Notes: generated from the letters alone by a model not told the origin. 39,304 nucleotides of DNA from Candidatus Borkfalkia faecigallinarum (GCA_019114625.1 DXFD01000041.1:1-39304); one strand, 5' to 3'; shown: positions 10,444 through 18,599, counted from the first letter of the stretch. Made by a program: numbers and translations.

Positions 10444-12261
10444 ATGAATATCTACTATAATCCCTTAGACGTGCGCTGCAAGAGCGTTACCGGTGGGATT
10501 GAGCAAAACCAAAATGTAATGATCCGTGTATACGGTAAAAGTACTGAGCCTTGTCTGTTCGTCCTGTTCAAGGACGGACAGTCCGGGGCTCAATATTTGC
10601 GTATGGACGAAGTTGCGGATGGCTGGGAATTGCTCTTGAATCTGTCGGATCCGGGGCTGTATTTCTATTATTTCCAATTCAATGACGGGCGAAAAGCGGG
10701 CTGTGGAAAGCTGCGCGACCTGGAATTTGCAGGATCGCCCGCGTTCTATCAGATCCTCGTCTATGAAACGGGGTTCCGGACGCCGTCCTGGCTGAAGGGC
10801 GGCATCATGTATCAGATCTTCCCCGACCGCTTTTACCGCAGCGGCGAAGTGAGCGTCGCGCCCGAAAAATGGCTGCACCAAAGTTGGTACGAATCCCCCG
10901 AATATCGCATGAACGCCGAGGGGAAGGTCCTCAACAACGACTTTTTTGGCGGCAATATCCGCGGTATCCTCGAAAAACTCGATTACCTGCAGAGTCTGCA
11001 CGTCACCGTCCTGTATCTGAACCCGATCTTCCGTTCCTTCTCCAACCATCGCTACGATACGGGCAATTTTATGGAGATCGATCCGACGTTCGGCACGGAA
11101 GAGGAGTTTGCCCGGCTCGTCGAAGAGTGCCGCAAGCGCGGCATCCGCATCATGCTCGACGGCGTATTCAATCATACCGGGGACGACAGCCTGTATTTCA
11201 ATAAATACGGCCGCTACCCGGGCGTCGGCGCCTATCAGTCCAAAGATTCCAAGTACTATGCGTGGTATAATTTTATCCATTATCCGGAAAAATACAGCGC
11301 GTGGTGGGGGATCGATAATCTGCCCGCCGTCAATGAAGAATGTCCGTCGTACGCCGATTACATAACGGGCGAAAACGGGGTCATTCGATATTGGCTGAAA
11401 TATCCGCTGGGCGGCTTTCGCCTGGATGTGGCGGACGAACTCCCCGACGAGTTTATTGAAAAGATCCGCCAAGCCGTCAAAGCGGCCGATCCGGAAGCCG
11501 TGGTGCTGGGGGAAGTTTGGGAGGACGCCTCCAACAAGATCGCATACAGCAAGCGCCGCAAATATTTTTGGGGCAAGGAGCTGGACAGCGTGATGAATTA
11601 CCCGCTCAAGGATGCGATCATCCAATTTATCCTCAGCGGTGACACGTCGTTGTTCCGCCAGACGGTCGCGATGCTGCGGGACAATTATCCGAAGTCCGTT
11701 CTCGATTCGCTCATGAATATCCTCGGAACGCACGACACGGCGCGCATCCTGACGGCGCTGGGCGGCGTCCACGCCTATACGAAGGATGAAATGAGTTATA
11801 CAAAACTGAGCGAAAGCGCCCGCCGCACTGCGAAAGAGCGCGTCAAGGCGGCGACGGTGCTGCTGTTCACCGTCTTCGGCGTTCCCTGCATCTATTATGG
11901 AGACGAGATCGGCATGGAGGGCTATTCCGACCCGTTCTGTCGCTTCCCGTTCGATTGGGATCATATGGATGCAGATATGCTGGCGCATTTCCGCCGCCTG
12001 GCAGAGATTCGCTCTTCGCTGCATTCCGTGTTTTATGACAGCGAATATAAGGAGATCTTTGCGGACGCTGCTTGCCTTGTCTTTGAACGGCGGAAGGGGA
12101 AAGAAGTCGCCGTCGTCGTTATGAACCGCGGTTCCGACCGATATGAAATGCAGTATCGGGGCAAGCTGTATGACCTTCTCCATGAAAACATCGCCTATGC
12201 GGACCATTACTCGATTTTGCCGAAAACATATACGATTTTGAGCAATAAACCGATAAAATAG
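10444..12261 (+). CDS. GH13 alpha-amylase/neopullulanase-type glycosidase
   Basis: N-terminal beta domain, then GIMYQIFPDRF, DGVFNHTGDDS, GFRLDVADELP, LGEVWED, LGTHDTARI. Confidence 0.92.
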   Translation: MNIYYNPLDVRCKSVTGGIEQNQNVMIRVYGKSTEPCLFVLFKDGQSGAQYLRMDEVADGWELLLNLSDPGLYFYYFQFNDGRKAGCGKLRDLEFAGSPAFYQILVYETGFRTPSWLKGGIMYQIFPDRFYRSGEVSVAPEKWLHQSWYESPEYRMNAEGKVLNNDFFGGNIRGILEKLDYLQSLHVTVLYLNPIFRSFSNHRYDTGNFMEIDPTFGTEEEFARLVEECRKRGIRIMLDGVFNHTGDDSLYFNKYGRYPGVGAYQSKDSKYYAWYNFIHYPEKYSAWWGIDNLPAVNEECPSYADYITGENGVIRYWLKYPLGGFRLDVADELPDEFIEKIRQAVKAADPEAVVLGEVWEDASNKIAYSKRRKYFWGKELDSVMNYPLKDAIIQFILSGDTSLFRQTVAMLRDNYPKSVLDSLMNILGTHDTARILTALGGVHAYTKDEMSYTKLSESARRTAKERVKAATVLLFTVFGVPCIYYGDEIGMEGYSDPFCRFPFDWDHMDADMLAHFRRLAEIRSSLHSVFYDSEYKEIFADAACLVFERRKGKEVAVVVMNRGSDRYEMQYRGKLYDLLHENIAYADHYSILPKTYTILSNKPIK

Positions 12262-12264
12262 CCT

Positions 12265-12292
12265 GTATGCATAGTACTATGCCTGACATAAT
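12265..12292 (-). repeat. Dispersed palindromic repeat, copy A
   Basis: Minus strand: ATTATGTCAGGCATAGTACTATGCATAC; contains the perfect palindrome GCATAGTACTATGC. Starts 3 nt after the GH13 stop codon. Confidence 0.8.
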
Positions 12293-12306
12293 AGGGGATT
12301 TATGCG

Positions 12307-13215
12307 ATGAAACTGCGATCCGTCCTCGCCGCTCTTCTGGCTGCGGCGTTCCTGTTGCTTGGCGGTTGTTCGTTGTTCGGCTTGGACATCGAGCGGCCGT
12401 CCGACGTCTATCTGCAATACGATCTGTCGTACGCAGCGTCGGGGGTCGCCGTTGACCGCGGGCTGCATACAGCCGTCTCGCTCGTATCGATCGGCAATTT
12501 TTCGGATAAGCTGACCTTCGGAACGATCGTAAAGATCTCGTCCGGGGTGATCATCGATCGGGAAGGATATATCTTGTCGTCGGACACAGCCCTGCGGCCG
12601 ACCTTTACCGATCCCGAGGACGGCGCCACTTATACGGGGACATGGACTTCCGTGTACGCCGTTTTGCCGGAGATCTACGGCCTCGGGAACACGCTCTATC
12701 CGCTCCGAGCGATCGACCTCGACGAGGAGAGCGGGCTGTCCCTCTTTGCTTTTCGCGATCGCTTTTATTATACGGATGCCTACGGAAATGCTGCGGAAGG
12801 CTTTCCCGTCTCGGCGCAAATTTCCTTGTCGGCAGAGGCAGGCCAGGCGTGCTTTATCGTCGGCAACGGCATCGGAGACGTCGTCAACGAGGTCGATTTT
12901 CCGTATGTGGCCGAATATATGTATATTTCGATGACGAGCGGAACGGTCGCGTCGCGTGACGGCGCGGGCGACTACATCATCGCGGCGCCCGTCACGCCGG
13001 AGCTTGTCGGCGGCGCCGTTGTGGACGAAAACGGCTATATGATCGGGCTCACATCCGCGAAAGTGCGGCATACGGACGAAAGCGATACGGTCTACGCAAA
13101 GAATGCCGTGCGTGCGATCGGATCGCAGGCGCTGACCGAATACCTCGATGCCGTCTCCGCGCGGCTACAGATCGCGATCCCTTATACCGTCGCCGTCTTG
13201 GGAGGCGAAGCATGA
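12307..13215 (+). CDS. Putative lipoprotein with degenerate trypsin-like (HtrA-type) fold
   Basis: Signal peptide and lipobox LLLGGC. HtrA-like skeleton GVIIDREGYILSSDTAL ... TPELVGGAVVDENGYMIGLTSA without recognisable catalytic His/Asp/Ser. Confidence 0.7.
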   Translation: MKLRSVLAALLAAAFLLLGGCSLFGLDIERPSDVYLQYDLSYAASGVAVDRGLHTAVSLVSIGNFSDKLTFGTIVKISSGVIIDREGYILSSDTALRPTFTDPEDGATYTGTWTSVYAVLPEIYGLGNTLYPLRAIDLDEESGLSLFAFRDRFYYTDAYGNAAEGFPVSAQISLSAEAGQACFIVGNGIGDVVNEVDFPYVAEYMYISMTSGTVASRDGAGDYIIAAPVTPELVGGAVVDENGYMIGLTSAKVRHTDESDTVYAKNAVRAIGSQALTEYLDAVSARLQIAIPYTVAVLGGEA

Positions 13216-15116
13216 AATTCGCTCGGTATTTTTCAAAACTTCGCATCGCCGCTTGGGCGATGATCTGTGCCGTGTTCTTGCTTTCGGCGGCTGCCTGCGC
13301 AGCACCGCCTGTCGAAGGCGGCGCGGATATACAAAACCGGATCGAAACTGACTATATCGCCGCGGATCCGCCGTCGGAAGATTTGACCGGTGCCTATCGC
13401 GTCGCCGCGGATTCGGTCGTGACGGTCGAGGTGAGTAACTCGTCAAGCGGCGAAACGATCCGCGGCAGCGGGTTTGTGGTGGACGACGAGAACGGTTTTA
13501 TCCTCACGTCTTCTTCTTTGATCTTCCGAGTCAACACGAGCCGGAGGGAGCTGTCCGTCACGTTTGCGGACGGAAACAGCGCCGAGGCGGAGCTGTATGG
13601 CTACTGCGCCGAGGCATCGTTCGGGCTGTATCATCCGGAAAGCAGCATCGCTGCAGATCCGCCGACGACCAACGTCGATATCGCGGTCTTATCCGTCGAA
13701 ACGCAAGACGGAGCCTATACTTCGCTTTCCGGACAGCAATGTGAACTGCCGCAGGCTTTGACGTTCGCCGATTCCGACGCGCTGACATATGGAGAAGACT
13801 GTCTGCTGATCGGCGGACTCGAAAGCGACGACGGATTCCTGCCCGCCGCCGTCTCTGCGGGTATAATATCCAAACCGTTCAATACGCACAGAGTTGCTTT
13901 TGCGAACACGAACGGAGACCTCAATATGTTTGACGGCTCTTTCCGCTATCTGATCCAGACAAGTATCCAGACCAACGACGGGAACGAAGGGGCGCCGCTC
14001 TTGAACGCCGACGGCAGAGCGGTCGGAATGATCAATCGGCGGCCGGAGCGGGCGGAGAACTATGCCCTGAACGGCGTATATGGAGTTTCCTTCGCGACGC
14101 CGTCGTCCGAGATCCGCTCGATCTTGGAAAGCGCGGACGTTGCGATCGATTATGAGGACGAAGCCGAAACTTCCGGTACGCGGGAGAGCATCATCCAAAA
14201 CGCAGATGAACTCCGCGAGGCAAGCCACTCCGTCGCCCGGATCCTGATGAACGAGACCGGTGTATACATCGGAACTCTCTATAACTACATCGGGAGCAGT
14301 GATTATTTCGTCATACCGGGGGGAGAAACGGTCGTCTTTTCCGGATCGAAACTTCGTACGGGTGAGACATCCACGGCGGCACAGCGCGTCGCGGCCGAAA
14401 ATCTCGACAAAACGGTCAAAATCATTGTCTATTTCGATCATATCGGCGATCAGCCGGCGATCGGGATCGCCGAAGGGAGCGGTTTCCTCGTCGATGCGGA
14501 CGGAACAGTCTTGACAAATCTGCACGTTTTGAATAAATTAGCCGAGCTGAACCAAAGCGAGACGGGCCACGCCAATTCCACGGTCGACCTGGAAGGCATT
14601 TCCGTATATTGCGCCTTCGAGCGCGGCGTCAACGGTCAGGAGGAATTTATTTTACTGCCGATGGAGATCGTCGCATACCAGGCGCAGGGAGACCTCGCGG
14701 TGCTGCGCTTTGTGAACAAAATTTATACGGACACCGGCTCCGGAACGCTCGTCGACGGTTTTACGGACGTCTGCGAATTCCGCACCGATTTGCCGCAGCG
14801 CGGCGAACCCGTATATGCGATCGGGAACGGCGTTGCATACGGCGTGGCGATTTCAGACGGGATCGTATCCGCCCCGAATTTTTCAGCGTATCGTGAGGAG
14901 TACGGCTATGACATGATCCAGACCGATTGCCCGATCAATGGCGGAAATTCGGGCGGGCCGCTGCTGGATGAAGACGGCCGCGTCGTCGGCATCAATACGC
15001 TGGGCCTGGGAGGCGAATACGAAAACGTCAACTGGGCGATCCCGTCGTCTTATGCTAAAACTTTTCTGGAAGCCGTCTTGCAAAACCGCGAAGGAAACGG
15101 CGTCGTATTCGTTTGA
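13212..15116 (+). CDS. Lipoprotein/secreted protein with two trypsin-like domains (N-terminal degenerate, C-terminal intact)
   Basis: Signal peptide ...LLSAAACAAP; N-domain GSGFVVDDENGFILTSSSLI / VDIAVL / GNEGAPLL; C-domain GSGFLVDADGTVLTNLHVL / GDLAVL / GGNSGGPLLDEDGRVVGIN. Overlaps upstream CDS by ATGA. Confidence 0.85.
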   Translation: MKFARYFSKLRIAAWAMICAVFLLSAAACAAPPVEGGADIQNRIETDYIAADPPSEDLTGAYRVAADSVVTVEVSNSSSGETIRGSGFVVDDENGFILTSSSLIFRVNTSRRELSVTFADGNSAEAELYGYCAEASFGLYHPESSIAADPPTTNVDIAVLSVETQDGAYTSLSGQQCELPQALTFADSDALTYGEDCLLIGGLESDDGFLPAAVSAGIISKPFNTHRVAFANTNGDLNMFDGSFRYLIQTSIQTNDGNEGAPLLNADGRAVGMINRRPERAENYALNGVYGVSFATPSSEIRSILESADVAIDYEDEAETSGTRESIIQNADELREASHSVARILMNETGVYIGTLYNYIGSSDYFVIPGGETVVFSGSKLRTGETSTAAQRVAAENLDKTVKIIVYFDHIGDQPAIGIAEGSGFLVDADGTVLTNLHVLNKLAELNQSETGHANSTVDLEGISVYCAFERGVNGQEEFILLPMEIVAYQAQGDLAVLRFVNKIYTDTGSGTLVDGFTDVCEFRTDLPQRGEPVYAIGNGVAYGVAISDGIVSAPNFSAYREEYGYDMIQTDCPINGGNSGGPLLDEDGRVVGINTLGLGGEYENVNWAIPSSYAKTFLEAVLQNREGNGVVFV

Positions 15117-15175
15117 AGAAAATTTTTACGATATTTGACTGTTAATTTTGTGCTCAATTTTACGCTTCATGAGTA

Positions 15176-15222
15176 CGCCGCCGGACGCGCGCCGATTTCA
15201 TGTGTCCGACGGCGACTTTTTT
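15176..15222 (+). terminator. Probable intrinsic terminator after protease module
   Basis: Imperfect stem CGCCGGAC ... GTCCGACGGCG followed by ACTTTTTT. Confidence 0.55.
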
Positions 15223-15482
15223 GGTTGCGTAAAAAACCGTCAAGCACACAAGCCGCACGGCGCCGATGTTGCAGAAAAAACCATCGTTACAGCGATCTTG
15301 CGGCAGAATCATATATGATCTTGCGCGTGGCGGTTTTGTGACCGATCATACGAGTGCTCGCGGTCAAAAGATAAAAATGTGAGCAAGATTAACGTCAAAA
15401 CATACAAAAAATCGGTAAGCGGCGGGCAAAAATTGAAGCAATCGGCGGAAGCAACTGCCCTATAAGCCTTTTTGCTGCCATC

Positions 15483-15519
15483 TTCGCGTAAAAGTCGTGT
15501 TTTACGCATAGATATGCGT
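15483..15519. repeat. Overlapping palindromes, dif-like architecture
   Basis: GCGTAAAA-gtcgtg-TTTTACGC (15486-15507), arms extendable to 11 bp with two mismatches; overlapped by ACGCATA-ga-TATGCGT (15504-15519). Confidence 0.7.
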
Positions 15520-15572
15520 GTCTTGTTTTCTCCTCTACCGCGTCTTTCTCTTTTGAAAAACAGCTGAAAAGG

Positions 15573-15605
15573 GTTTGGAGCGACTATGTTTGCGCCGTTC
15601 CAAAC
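15573..15605. repeat. Inverted repeat upstream of recombinase promoter
   Basis: GTTTGGAGCG (15573-15582) / CGTTCCAAAC (15596-15605), 10 bp with one G-T pair and a 13-nt loop; no T-tract. Confidence 0.6.
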
Positions 15606-15644
15606 GCTGATAATGCGGCGCCTTCTTAAACTATCGGGAAAGTA

Positions 15645-15673
15645 TTGCTTTTTTTGCGCCCTTGCGCTATAAT
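15645..15673 (+). promoter_or_regulatory. Sigma-A-type promoter of recombinase gene
   Basis: TTGCTT (15645-15650), 17-nt spacer, TATAAT (15668-15673); 6 nt between -10 and ATG. Confidence 0.75.
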
Positions 15674-15679
15674 ATTTGT

Positions 15680-16747
15680 ATGGCCGAACAGTCCTTTTAT
15701 CAAAAGCGAAACATCAAAAATCTGGAGCGCATCGAGGCCCTGAAGGAAGAATTGCCGCCGTTTGTCGACGAGTATTTTTTGGGGATCGAGAACCAGACCA
15801 GCACCTTGACGCGCCTCAATTACGCCTACGATCTGCGCATCTTTTTCGATTTTTTATCCAAAAAATGCCTGCGCGGGAAGGCTGTGCGCGCCATCACGCT
15901 GAGCGACCTCGAGGCGGTTTCCAGCCACGATATCGAGCGGTTTTTGAGTTATTTGACCCACTATGAGTTCCGTGGCTCCCAAGAAAGCTGCAACGAGCGC
16001 GCCAAAGCGCGGAAATTATCGACGGTGCGGGCGCTTTTCAAGTACTTTTTCCGCAAAGATAAGATCAGCGTCGACAACGCCGCCAAAGTTTCCATGCCCA
16101 AACTGCACGAAAAAGAGATCATCCGCCTGGAAGCGAACGAAGTCGCCGACCTTTTGAACTGCGCCGATTCGGGCAGCGGCATGACCAACCACCAGCGCGC
16201 CTTCCATGAAAAGACGCGCATCCGTGACGTCGCCATCCTCACGTTGTTTTTGGGGACCGGCATCCGTATCAGCGAGCTTGTCGGCCTGAATAACGAGGAC
16301 ATCGACTTTACGACCAATAGCTTCAAGGTGACGCGAAAAGGCGGCAATCAGGCGATCCTCTACTTTTCCGACGAGGTCGCCGACGCGTTGGCGCGATACC
16401 TCGCCTATAAAGAAGAAGATAAAAACACGCCCGAACAGGAACATGCCCTCTTTTTATCCATCAAAATGCGGCGCATCAGCGTTCGTGCCGTGGAAGACCT
16501 CGTCAAAAAATACAGCCGCATCGTCTCTCCGTTAAAAAAGATATCCCCCCACAAATTGCGCAGCACCTACGGCACGCAGCTGTATCGCGAAACGAAGGAT
16601 ATCTATGTCGTTGCGGACGTCCTCGGGCATAAAGACGTCAACACGACGCGCAAACATTATGCCGCCATCAGCGAGGATATCCGCCGCAACGTCGCCGACA
16701 AAGTCAGGCTGCGCGAACCGAAAAAGAAGGACGATCCGAACGGCTGA
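15680..16747 (+). CDS. Xer-type tyrosine recombinase/integrase
   Basis: Catalytic signature: GTGIRISELVGL (R), VTRKGG (K), SPHKLRSTYGTQL (HxxR), LGHKDVNTTRKHYA (H and Y). Start set to ATG 15680 rather than the TTG of the ORF track. Confidence 0.93.
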   Translation: MAEQSFYQKRNIKNLERIEALKEELPPFVDEYFLGIENQTSTLTRLNYAYDLRIFFDFLSKKCLRGKAVRAITLSDLEAVSSHDIERFLSYLTHYEFRGSQESCNERAKARKLSTVRALFKYFFRKDKISVDNAAKVSMPKLHEKEIIRLEANEVADLLNCADSGSGMTNHQRAFHEKTRIRDVAILTLFLGTGIRISELVGLNNEDIDFTTNSFKVTRKGGNQAILYFSDEVADALARYLAYKEEDKNTPEQEHALFLSIKMRRISVRAVEDLVKKYSRIVSPLKKISPHKLRSTYGTQLYRETKDIYVVADVLGHKDVNTTRKHYAAISEDIRRNVADKVRLREPKKKDDPNG

Positions 16748-16762
16748 CCGCTTTTTAAGCGA

Positions 16763-16790
16763 TTTATGTCACGCATAGTACTGTGCAAAA
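16763..16790 (+). repeat. Dispersed palindromic repeat, copy B
   Basis: TTTATGTCACGCATAGTACTGTGCAAAA; ends 1 nt before the hflX ATG. Confidence 0.8.
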
Positions 16791-16791
16791 T

Positions 16792-18042
16792 ATGGAAATT
16801 CGTGAAAATATCGACCCAAACGGGGTCAAGGAAAAGATTTATATCCTGCAGCCGATCTTTGAGGACGACGCGCTCGCGATCCGTGACGAGGCGATCTCGC
16901 TGATCGAAAGCGCGGGCGCCCTCTACGCCGGAACTATTTTCCAAAAGATCCGCGAAGTGAATCCCGCCACGGTGATCGGGCCGGGCAAGTTGCAGGAATT
17001 GCGCGAGCGGTTGGATGGGCTGGACGTGACCGTCCTGTTCAACGGCGAGCTCTCCCCTTCCCAGACGCTGAACATCTCCGCCGCGCTCGACCATAAGAAG
17101 GTGATCGACCGCACGACGCTCATTCTGGATATCTTTGCACGCAGCGCCAGGAGCGGCGAAGGCAAATTACAGGTCGAGCTCGCCCAGCTGCAATACATGT
17201 ATCCGCGTTTGAAGGGAAAAGGCGAAGCGCTCTCGCGCCTCGGCGGCGGCATCGGGACGCGCGGCCCGGGCGAGACCAAGTTGGAGACGGACAGGCGGCG
17301 CATCCGTATGCGCATCGCTTATATAAAAGAGAGGCTCGCTTCGATGGAAAACCGTCGCGGGCTCGTCAACGCGCGGCGGGAAAAGGAAGGCGCGCGCCGC
17401 GTTTCGCTCGTGGGATACACCAATACGGGCAAATCGACGCTTTTGAACCTTTTGACGGGCGCCGACGTGCTCGCCGAGGACCGCTTATTTGCCACGCTCG
17501 ATCCGACGACGCGGCGGCTGACCATCGACGGCATCGACTTTCTCCTGACGGATACGGTCGGCTTTTTGCGGGAATTGCCGCATAACCTCATCTCCGCGTT
17601 CCATTCCACGCTGGAAAGCGCGCTGCACTGCGATCTCGTCCTCATCGTCTGCGACGCGAAGTCCGATTACGCGATGCAGCTGCAAACGACGCTCGACACG
17701 CTCCGCGAACTCGACTGTACGGCTCCCTACCAAGTCGTCATGAATAAATGCGAGGGCATCGCGTCCTTTGAAGAATATCCGCATGACGCCGTCTTTATTT
17801 CCGCCAAAGAGGGGCTCGGGATCGATCGGTTGAAGCAGAAAATCTTGGCGCATTTCGCCGCCGATTTTTCCGACCTGTACCTGTTCATCCCCTATGCGCG
17901 CATGGACGAATACGCCCGCGTCCGCGACCTCGCTTCCGAGAAAGACCTGCGCTACCGCGACGACGGCATTTCTCTGACGGCGCGCGTCCCCAAAAAATAT
18001 GCGCATAAGTTCGCCGCGTTCCAAACCGGACCAGCCGAATGA
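16792..18042 (+). CDS. hflX: GTPase HflX
   Basis: LGGGIGTRGPGETKLETDRRRIRMRI; G-domain GYTNTGKSTLLN, DTVGF, NKCE. GTG at 16783 is an alternative start. Confidence 0.95.
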   Translation: MEIRENIDPNGVKEKIYILQPIFEDDALAIRDEAISLIESAGALYAGTIFQKIREVNPATVIGPGKLQELRERLDGLDVTVLFNGELSPSQTLNISAALDHKKVIDRTTLILDIFARSARSGEGKLQVELAQLQYMYPRLKGKGEALSRLGGGIGTRGPGETKLETDRRRIRMRIAYIKERLASMENRRGLVNARREKEGARRVSLVGYTNTGKSTLLNLLTGADVLAEDRLFATLDPTTRRLTIDGIDFLLTDTVGFLRELPHNLISAFHSTLESALHCDLVLIVCDAKSDYAMQLQTTLDTLRELDCTAPYQVVMNKCEGIASFEEYPHDAVFISAKEGLGIDRLKQKILAHFAADFSDLYLFIPYARMDEYARVRDLASEKDLRYRDDGISLTARVPKKYAHKFAAFQTGPAE

Positions 18043-18060
18043 TCGCATGACCGATAAAAC

Positions 18061-18098
18061 AAAGAGACGTATGGGTCGCCCCATGTGTCTTTCCTTTT
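18061..18098 (+). terminator. Intrinsic terminator after hflX
   Basis: AGACGTATGGG-tcgc-CCCATGTGTCT stem with U-rich tail TTCCTTTT. Confidence 0.75.
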
Positions 18099-18231
18099 AA
18101 TTGCATTTTTGCATGACGGAAACGCTTCTTTTTTATGATATCGCAACGCGTTGCCGCCGCGCAAAATTTGAGCGCGGGCGCGGCTATGTGGCTGATTTGC
18201 TTGACAAAATATGGGCATGTAGTCGATCCGC

Positions 18232-18260
18232 TTGACAAAATGTGGGCGAATTGTTACAAT
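18232..18260 (+). promoter_or_regulatory. Sigma-A-type promoter of riboswitch/transport operon
   Basis: Consensus TTGACA (18232-18237), 17-nt spacer, TACAAT (18255-18260). Confidence 0.88.
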
Positions 18261-18274
18261 ATCCGAAAACTCAT

Positions 18275-18444
18275 GCGCACGGCGGTACGCCCCGACAAGA
18301 TACGGGCGTTTAAAAGGGAAGTCAGGGCCAATTGCCCCGCAGCCCCCGCTGCCGTTTCAGCGGCGCGCGCCGACCACTGCTCACGCGGGAAGGTCGATGC
18401 GCACGCAAACCGCTGTTGTAAGCCGGAAGACCTGCCCCGTGCGC
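18275..18444 (+). promoter_or_regulatory. Cobalamin (B12) riboswitch aptamer
   Basis: AAAAGGGAA, CCGCAGCCCCCGCTGCC, CCACTG...CGGGAAGG and B12-box AGCCGGAAGACCTGCC (18421-18436), closed by a perfect 8-bp P1 GCGCACGG/CCGTGCGC. Confidence 0.93.
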
Positions 18445-18534
18445 CGAAGCCAGCCTTTCCGAGGGGATGCGGAAATGCGGAGCCTATGCCGCGGGCGCGG
18501 AGTCTTTTCGTGCGCCCTGCGGCGTCGTTTCCGT

Positions 18535-18571
18535 GCGCCCGGTCCTTGCCAAGGCCGGACGCTTTTTCTTT
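18535..18571 (+). terminator. Riboswitch expression-platform terminator
   Basis: GCGCCCGGTCCTTGCCAAGGCCGGACGC followed by TTTTTCTTT, 29 nt before the ATG. Confidence 0.8.
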
Positions 18572-18599
18572 GCCGCAATTTTTACACGGGAGTGATATC

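Noticed and set aside
11257-11266. AGTACTATGCG resembling the repeat core in the GH13 gene
   Set aside because: Encodes KYYAW in a coding frame; flanking TATGTCA arm absent.
15135-15509. Short ORFs (66-68 aa) in the recombinase upstream gap
   Set aside because: No RBS, no domain signature, overlapping both strands; region better explained as non-coding.
18135-18599. N-terminal 155 codons of the 305-aa ORF before the DUF4430 lipoprotein
   Set aside because: This stretch is promoter, B12 riboswitch and terminator; the signal peptide starts at ATG 18600.
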